The position numbers and the translations under genes were made by a program. From the IMG/VR virus record IMGVR_UViG_3300024319_000578, positions 1 through 40,912 of that record: 40,912 bases of DNA. One strand, written 5' to 3'. Positions 37,724-40,912 of the stretch are shown one piece after another. How positions within the stretch are numbered: the stretch's first letter is position 1; the number at the start of each line of letters is the position of its first letter. The notes below the pieces were generated by a model. It saw only the letters and a list, made by a program, of their open reading frames with translations. It did no database searches and was not told the origin of the DNA. The DNA is from a virus.

Positions 37724-38268
37724 TACTAATACCTTTTGTAAGTGTTAGTCAAGTAGTAGAAGTAGAAACAAAGATATACAAAGTATTATACGATCAAGAT
37801 TTAAAACAACCTCTTGAAGTTAGTTATACAGTACTATGTCCGAAAGGAGAAGCCGACAGAGCAGGAATGGATTTTAGAACTGTTCCTAATATAGTCACAT
37901 CCACACCAGAGGACTATTCTAATAATGTATGGGATAAAGGACATTTAGCTCCTGCAGCAGCATTTAGCTGTACTAAGGAGATGTTAAGAGAGACGTTTCT
38001 ATACTTTAACTGTGCTCTTCAACATGAAAGCTTAAATAGAGGGGTATGGAATAGGTTAGAACAATTCGAAAGAAGTCTAGCTAATTTTTATCAAGTTGAA
38101 GTAACGATAGAGGTGTTATTTGACGATAAGGTAAGAAGAGTTCCTACAGGAGCAGCAATACCTAAGGAATTTATAAAGACTATAAAATTCGGTGATAAGA
38201 ATTTAAAATTTAGATTTCCAAACTCTAATACATCAGGAACGGATTGGATTGATTACTTAATAGACTAA
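37687..38268 (+). CDS. Exported DNA/RNA non-specific endonuclease (NUC1/beta-beta-alpha-Me type)
   Basis: The 193-residue protein has a signal peptide (MGRKAINFITLLILIPFVSV, cleavage probably near SQ at 22-23). The nuclease domain has WDKGHLAPAAAF, equivalent to the DRGH active-site motif with catalytic His, and YFNCALQHESLNRGVWNRLE with the metal-binding Asn. This matches the secreted non-specific nuclease family (Serratia nuclease/NUC1). It is shorter than Serratia nuclease (about 245). It should act in the periplasm or outside, for example degrading competing or host DNA. The start overlaps the previous gene by 37 bases. Confidence 0.85.
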   Translation: MGRKAINFITLLILIPFVSVSQVVEVETKIYKVLYDQDLKQPLEVSYTVLCPKGEADRAGMDFRTVPNIVTSTPEDYSNNVWDKGHLAPAAAFSCTKEMLRETFLYFNCALQHESLNRGVWNRLEQFERSLANFYQVEVTIEVLFDDKVRRVPTGAAIPKEFIKTIKFGDKNLKFRFPNSNTSGTDWIDYLID

Positions 38269-38271
38269 AAA

Positions 38272-38442
38272 ATGACAGAGAAAGAATTTATTGACTGGAT
38301 AAGAGGTTATGTAGACGGAGTTCATACATACTCAGTTTCACCTAAGCAATGGCAATACCTAAAAGATAAAGTTAGGAGTATATCTACAGGCTCTACTAGA
38401 TACACTATAGATAGTGACAAATGGACAACTAACATAGCATGA
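38272..38442 (+). CDS. Hypothetical small protein (56 residues)
   Basis: A short ORF starts three bases after the nuclease stop and overlaps the phosphoribosyltransferase start in an ATGA junction. The protein begins MTEKEFIDWIRGYVDGVHTY and has an amphipathic helix plus a KQWQYLKDKVRSI helix. I know of no function. The helix pattern and coupling make it a likely real gene. Confidence 0.65.
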   Translation: MTEKEFIDWIRGYVDGVHTYSVSPKQWQYLKDKVRSISTGSTRYTIDSDKWTTNIA

Positions 38443-38849
38443 CAATGGAACCAAAGAAAATTTACATTACCTGGGAGAAGGTTAACGAACTATTGGATAA
38501 AGTATATGATCAATGCAAAGGGGAGATATCATTAGTAACAGGCGTACCTAGAGGAGGTACAATATTAGCAATACTATTTTCACATAGATTCAATATACAG
38601 TATACTCCTTATATGAGCAACCACTATCCTAGCATGCTTATCCTAGACGATATAGCAGATTCAGGAAAAACATTTCAAGACTTAGAAAAAGACTTTCCTA
38701 AACCTAAGTACGGAGCACTACATTACAAAAATATCTCAGTATTCGAACCCGACTACTATGCAGAGGAAATAGATGAAGATTATGGTTGGATAGTGTACCC
38801 TTGGGAGAAAAAAGATTCAAATACTATTCAAAATTATTTGGAGAATTAA
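38439..38849 (+). CDS. Phosphoribosyltransferase-like protein
   Basis: The 136-residue protein has a type I PRTase outline: TGVPRGGTILAILFSHRF near residues 33-52, then MLILDDIADSGKTF (the PRPP-binding loop, about 66-79), and the C-terminal hood IVYPWEKKDS typical of hypoxanthine/xanthine PRTases. It is shorter than bacterial Gpt (about 152) and lacks part of the flexible loop. It may salvage a purine, or handle a 7-deazapurine base given its neighbours; the latter is speculation. It is coupled to the upstream small ORF. Confidence 0.8.
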   Translation: MTMEPKKIYITWEKVNELLDKVYDQCKGEISLVTGVPRGGTILAILFSHRFNIQYTPYMSNHYPSMLILDDIADSGKTFQDLEKDFPKPKYGALHYKNISVFEPDYYAEEIDEDYGWIVYPWEKKDSNTIQNYLEN

Positions 38850-38867
38850 AATAAATTACTTATATTA
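38838..38867 (+). promoter_or_regulatory. Promoter, TTG-N20-TATATTA, for folE
   Basis: TTG at 38838-38840 (inside the end of the PRTase gene) and TATATTA at 38861-38867 have a 20-base spacer. folE starts 48 bp downstream. A 14-codon ORF starts at 38879 and overlaps the folE start. Confidence 0.6.
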
Positions 38868-38915
38868 TTATTATATTAATGAGTCGTAGAACCTCAAAAA
38901 AAACAATTAAAATTT

Positions 38916-39629
38916 ATGCCTAAAAAGTTTATAGACGGAACAGAATTAGTAAAAGCAGGATATGCAAACGGTATATCAAGCCAATTAGCAGAGAAGCAAA
39001 AAGCAGAAGGACCTGAAGCTAGGTTAACTGAACATGAGAAACAAGTAATTATAGAAAGAGCAGCAAATGCGTATGCAGATTTTCTAACTGCATTAGGATG
39101 TGATTATAAAGACGATCCTAATTCATCTGATACTCCTCATAGAGTAGCAAAAGCATACGTTAATGACTTATGGGCAGGAAGGTATAACCCTTTAGACCGT
39201 ATTACAGCATTTCCTTCTGATGGATACGATGGTATTGTACAGGAGAGTAATATCCCAGTAACTTCTATGTGTTCTCACCATCACCAAGCTATTAGAGGTA
39301 CAGTAAGTATAGCTTATATAGCTTCAGAAGACGGTAAAGTAGTAGGACTATCTAAGTTAAATAGAATAGTAGAGCAATTCGGTAGAAGAGGTGCAATACA
39401 AGAGCAACTAACTGTAGCGATACATAATGCTGTAGATAAGATATGTGAAGGTAATTTAGGAGTAGCAGTACAGGTAAATGCTACTCACGCATGTGTTTCA
39501 TGTAGAGGAGTTAAACATGGTGGAGCATCAATGCAAACAGCTAAATTAACAGGAGCATTTTTACACGAAGATTCAGCTAAAGCAGAATTTTATAAGAATA
39601 TAGAACTAGCTTCAATTTGTAAACATTAA
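38916..39629 (+). CDS. folE: GTP cyclohydrolase I (FolE)
   Basis: The 237-residue enzyme converts GTP to dihydroneopterin triphosphate, the entry step of preQ0 (and folate) synthesis. The motifs are DTPHRVAKAYV (72-82), SMCSHHHQAIRG with Cys119 and His121/122, VVGLSKLNRIVEQFGRR (142-158) and NATHACVSCRGVKHGG (His191, Cys193). These supply the zinc ligands and the substrate pocket. The Glu that normally follows the first Cys (CEHH) is Ser here. The extra N-terminal ~40 residues are common in bacterial forms. It lies downstream of the QueC/D/E genes with its own promoter and completes the route from GTP to preQ0. Confidence 0.95.
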   Translation: MPKKFIDGTELVKAGYANGISSQLAEKQKAEGPEARLTEHEKQVIIERAANAYADFLTALGCDYKDDPNSSDTPHRVAKAYVNDLWAGRYNPLDRITAFPSDGYDGIVQESNIPVTSMCSHHHQAIRGTVSIAYIASEDGKVVGLSKLNRIVEQFGRRGAIQEQLTVAIHNAVDKICEGNLGVAVQVNATHACVSCRGVKHGGASMQTAKLTGAFLHEDSAKAEFYKNIELASICKH

Positions 39630-39634
39630 AAACT

Positions 39635-40156
39635 ATGGAAGGAAAACAATTATCATTATTCCCTATACTAGATGCTATGTCTGAAAAAGACTATGTACCT
39701 TTTGTTAGTGAAGTAGAAACATTTAACAACACCTTTAATAAACCTAATAACTATGAACCTACTATACCGGCTAAGAAAGAGTGGCAATTCGTATATGACT
39801 TCATACTCGAAGAACTTGAAGAATATAGAGAAGCTTGCGAAAACGGGGACATTGTGGAAGTTTTGGACGCTTTGTGCGACATTGCTTATGTTTCCCTTGG
39901 GAACGGTACTATGCTACATGGCCTTAAGAATCAGATATGGCCAGCATATCAAGAGGTACAAGCAAGTAATATGTCGAAGGCTTGTAAAACTGAAGAAGAA
40001 GCCATACGCAGTGTCAGCAAAAGAACTCAGGAACAAGGTGAGGCCTGCCATTTTGAGAAGATTGATGAGGGACGGTATATTGTCTATAGAACACGTGACA
40101 AGAAGGTAATGAAAAGCATTAATTACTTCAGACCAAATTTAAAACAATTCTTTTAG
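39635..40156 (+). CDS. MazG-like nucleotide pyrophosphohydrolase
   Basis: The 173-residue protein has an all-alpha NTP-PPase outline: FILEELEEYREACENGDIVE (the EExxE helix, residues ~57-76) and VLDALCDIAYVSLGNGTMLH (the ExxD-like helix). The ending EVQASNMSKACKTEEEA is typical of phage MazG-like enzymes. These hydrolyse (d)NTPs, or act as house-cleaning enzymes. The stretch from about 39836 to 40105 has visibly higher G/C and different codon choice than its neighbours, while both ends look phage-like. This suggests a recombined segment. The start follows the folE stop by five bases. Confidence 0.8.
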   Translation: MEGKQLSLFPILDAMSEKDYVPFVSEVETFNNTFNKPNNYEPTIPAKKEWQFVYDFILEELEEYREACENGDIVEVLDALCDIAYVSLGNGTMLHGLKNQIWPAYQEVQASNMSKACKTEEEAIRSVSKRTQEQGEACHFEKIDEGRYIVYRTRDKKVMKSINYFRPNLKQFF

Positions 40157-40157
40157 T

Positions 40158-40343
40158 ATGGTCGATTTAACTAAACATAAGATATATGTAGATAGCCATA
40201 AAATGGATATGGTGCCACTATCTATAGCAATTAAAGCAGTTGAAGAAGCAAGCACACCGGAAGTAGAAAAATATGCAGAAGAATTTGAAAATGCAATGGC
40301 AGAATTACATAACTCAATAAAGGATATAAAATTAGATGATTAG
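40158..40343 (+). CDS. Hypothetical acidic protein (61 residues)
   Basis: The protein begins MVDLTKHKIYVDSHKMDMVP and continues with an acidic amphipathic helix (EVEKYAEEFENAMAELHNSI). No domain is recognised. It begins one base after the stop of the previous gene, and its stop overlaps the next gene's ATG. It is probably co-translated with the TGT-like gene. Confidence 0.6.
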   Translation: MVDLTKHKIYVDSHKMDMVPLSIAIKAVEEASTPEVEKYAEEFENAMAELHNSIKDIKLDD

Positions 40344-40912
40344 AATAGCTCATGAGAGTCCCAAAAGTATTTTCAACGATGTACAAAAGTATACAGATTA
40401 CGATTACGCATTAGTACACTTATTAGAAGAAGATAAGGAATATTTAGAACAGTTTAAGGAAGCAGTAAAAAAGGGTAGAGAAGTAATACTTGATAACTCT
40501 ATTTTTGAATTGGAAGAAGCATTCGATGCTGATAAATTTGCACATTGGATTAATGAACTAAGACCTACATGGTATATAGTCCCAGATGCCCTCGAAGATA
40601 CTAAAAAGACTATGAGTCAAATGGCAAGCTGGAATATGCATTACTCCGATTTAGTGCATGGAAAAAAGATAGGAGTAGTACAGGGCAAGACATATAAACA
40701 GATAGTAGCATGTTACGAGTACATGGATAAAATTGCTGATGTAGATATGATTGCAATATCGTTCGATTATTCGTATTATACAGACTCTATACCTCATCCT
40801 AACAAGTACGTTAGTTGGATGCTAGGACGTATTAAGCTACTAGGAGATTTAGTAAGAGACGGTATTATAAATGAAAATAAACCTCATCACTTACTAGGCT
40901 GTGGCTTACCTC
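40336..40912 (+). CDS. tRNA-guanine transglycosylase / DpdA-like protein (3' end outside the window)
   Basis: The frame is open from an ATG at 40336 to the last base: 192 codons, incomplete. Landmarks fall in the order known for TGT: VILDNSIFEL (compare TDSGGFQ, with the general-base Asp), WYIVPDALEDT, KIGVVQGKTYKQIV (compare GIVQGG), MIAISFDYSYY, and HHLLGCGLP (compare YLMGVGTP). The nucleophile region would lie beyond the edge. DpdA-type relatives of TGT in phages insert 7-deazaguanines into DNA. With queC, queD, queE and folE nearby, DNA modification is the best guess; tRNA modification is the alternative. It overlaps the preceding small gene by eight bases. Confidence 0.75.
   Translation, partial: MIRIAHESPKSIFNDVQKYTDYDYALVHLLEEDKEYLEQFKEAVKKGREVILDNSIFELEEAFDADKFAHWINELRPTWYIVPDALEDTKKTMSQMASWNMHYSDLVHGKKIGVVQGKTYKQIVACYEYMDKIADVDMIAISFDYSYYTDSIPHPNKYVSWMLGRIKLLGDLVRDGIINENKPHHLLGCGLP

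Noticed and set aside
39753-40109. 118-residue + strand ORF inside the MazG-like gene in another frame
   Set aside because: It is a shadow of a well-supported gene; the peptide is Arg/Lys/Leu-rich without domain features, and the open frame is explained by the higher G/C patch.
1-40912. Diversity-generating retroelement, CRISPR array, tRNA genes, integrase or insertion sequence
   Set aside because: I found no reverse transcriptase, template/variable repeat pair, spaced direct repeats, cloverleaf-like intergenic sequence, recombinase or terminal inverted repeats in the window.

Overview
The window is about 41 kb of an AT-rich tailed-phage genome with a contractile tail (myovirus). Every supported gene lies on the + strand. 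The structural and replication genes are of T4-like type: tail sheath, tail tube, gp32-like SSB, UvsX-like recombinase, DnaB-type helicase, and class I ribonucleotide reductase with thioredoxin. The DNA polymerase, however, is a short, divergent family A enzyme. The host is probably a member of the Bacteroidota, likely an aquatic flavobacterium. Start codons are preceded by A/T-rich leaders without Shine-Dalgarno sequences. Ten intergenic sites fit TTG-N19/20-TATATT(A/T), which resembles the Bacteroidota -33/-7 promoter (TTG / TAnnTTTG). The NrdB metal-ligand set also resembles the Flavobacterium-type subclass Id enzyme. The host is an inference; no tRNA, integrase or host gene is present to prove it.

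Layout. 1-6.7 kb: the end of a giant tail fibre that begins before the window, a GAMT/RMT2-like methyltransferase, and a putative propeller-type adsorption protein. 6.8-22.8 kb: the tail module, namely two small proteins, sheath, tube, a gp26-like hub/tail-assembly protein with an overlapping +1-frame extension, tape measure, baseplate proteins, a gp53/LysM-like protein, a hub-like protein, and a 973-residue hub protein carrying two peptidoglycan hydrolase domains. 22.8-29.0 kb: replication and recombination (PolA, SSB, UvsX, FEN-type 5' nuclease, DnaB helicase), closed by a strong intrinsic terminator. 29.1-33.5 kb: nucleotide reduction (nrdB, nrdA, thioredoxin) plus a membrane-anchored Holliday-junction-resolvase-related nuclease and small proteins. 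33.5-40.9 kb: an accessory region in which queC, queD, queE, folE and, at the right edge, a tRNA-guanine-transglycosylase/DpdA-like gene are interspersed with a phosphoribosyltransferase, a MazG-like pyrophosphohydrolase, a secreted nuclease, a 3D-domain exported protein, a flavodoxin-fold oxidoreductase and many small ORFs.

How it fits together. FolE, QueD, QueE and QueC together cover GTP to preQ0. The terminal gene has the landmarks of the base-exchange enzyme that would insert a 7-deazaguanine into nucleic acid. The simplest reading is a DNA-guanine hypermodification system that hides the phage from restriction. Its enzymes are atypical: QueC lacks all four zinc cysteines, QueE has a CX3CX7C cluster motif, and the QueD metal site is altered. 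Several of these genes sit behind copies of the same promoter type, whereas tube, tape-measure and one small structural gene sit behind a different motif, TATTTATAATAAA.

No gap exceeds about 150 bp. I see no tRNA, rRNA, CRISPR array, insertion sequence or integrase. Capsid and packaging genes are not in the window.
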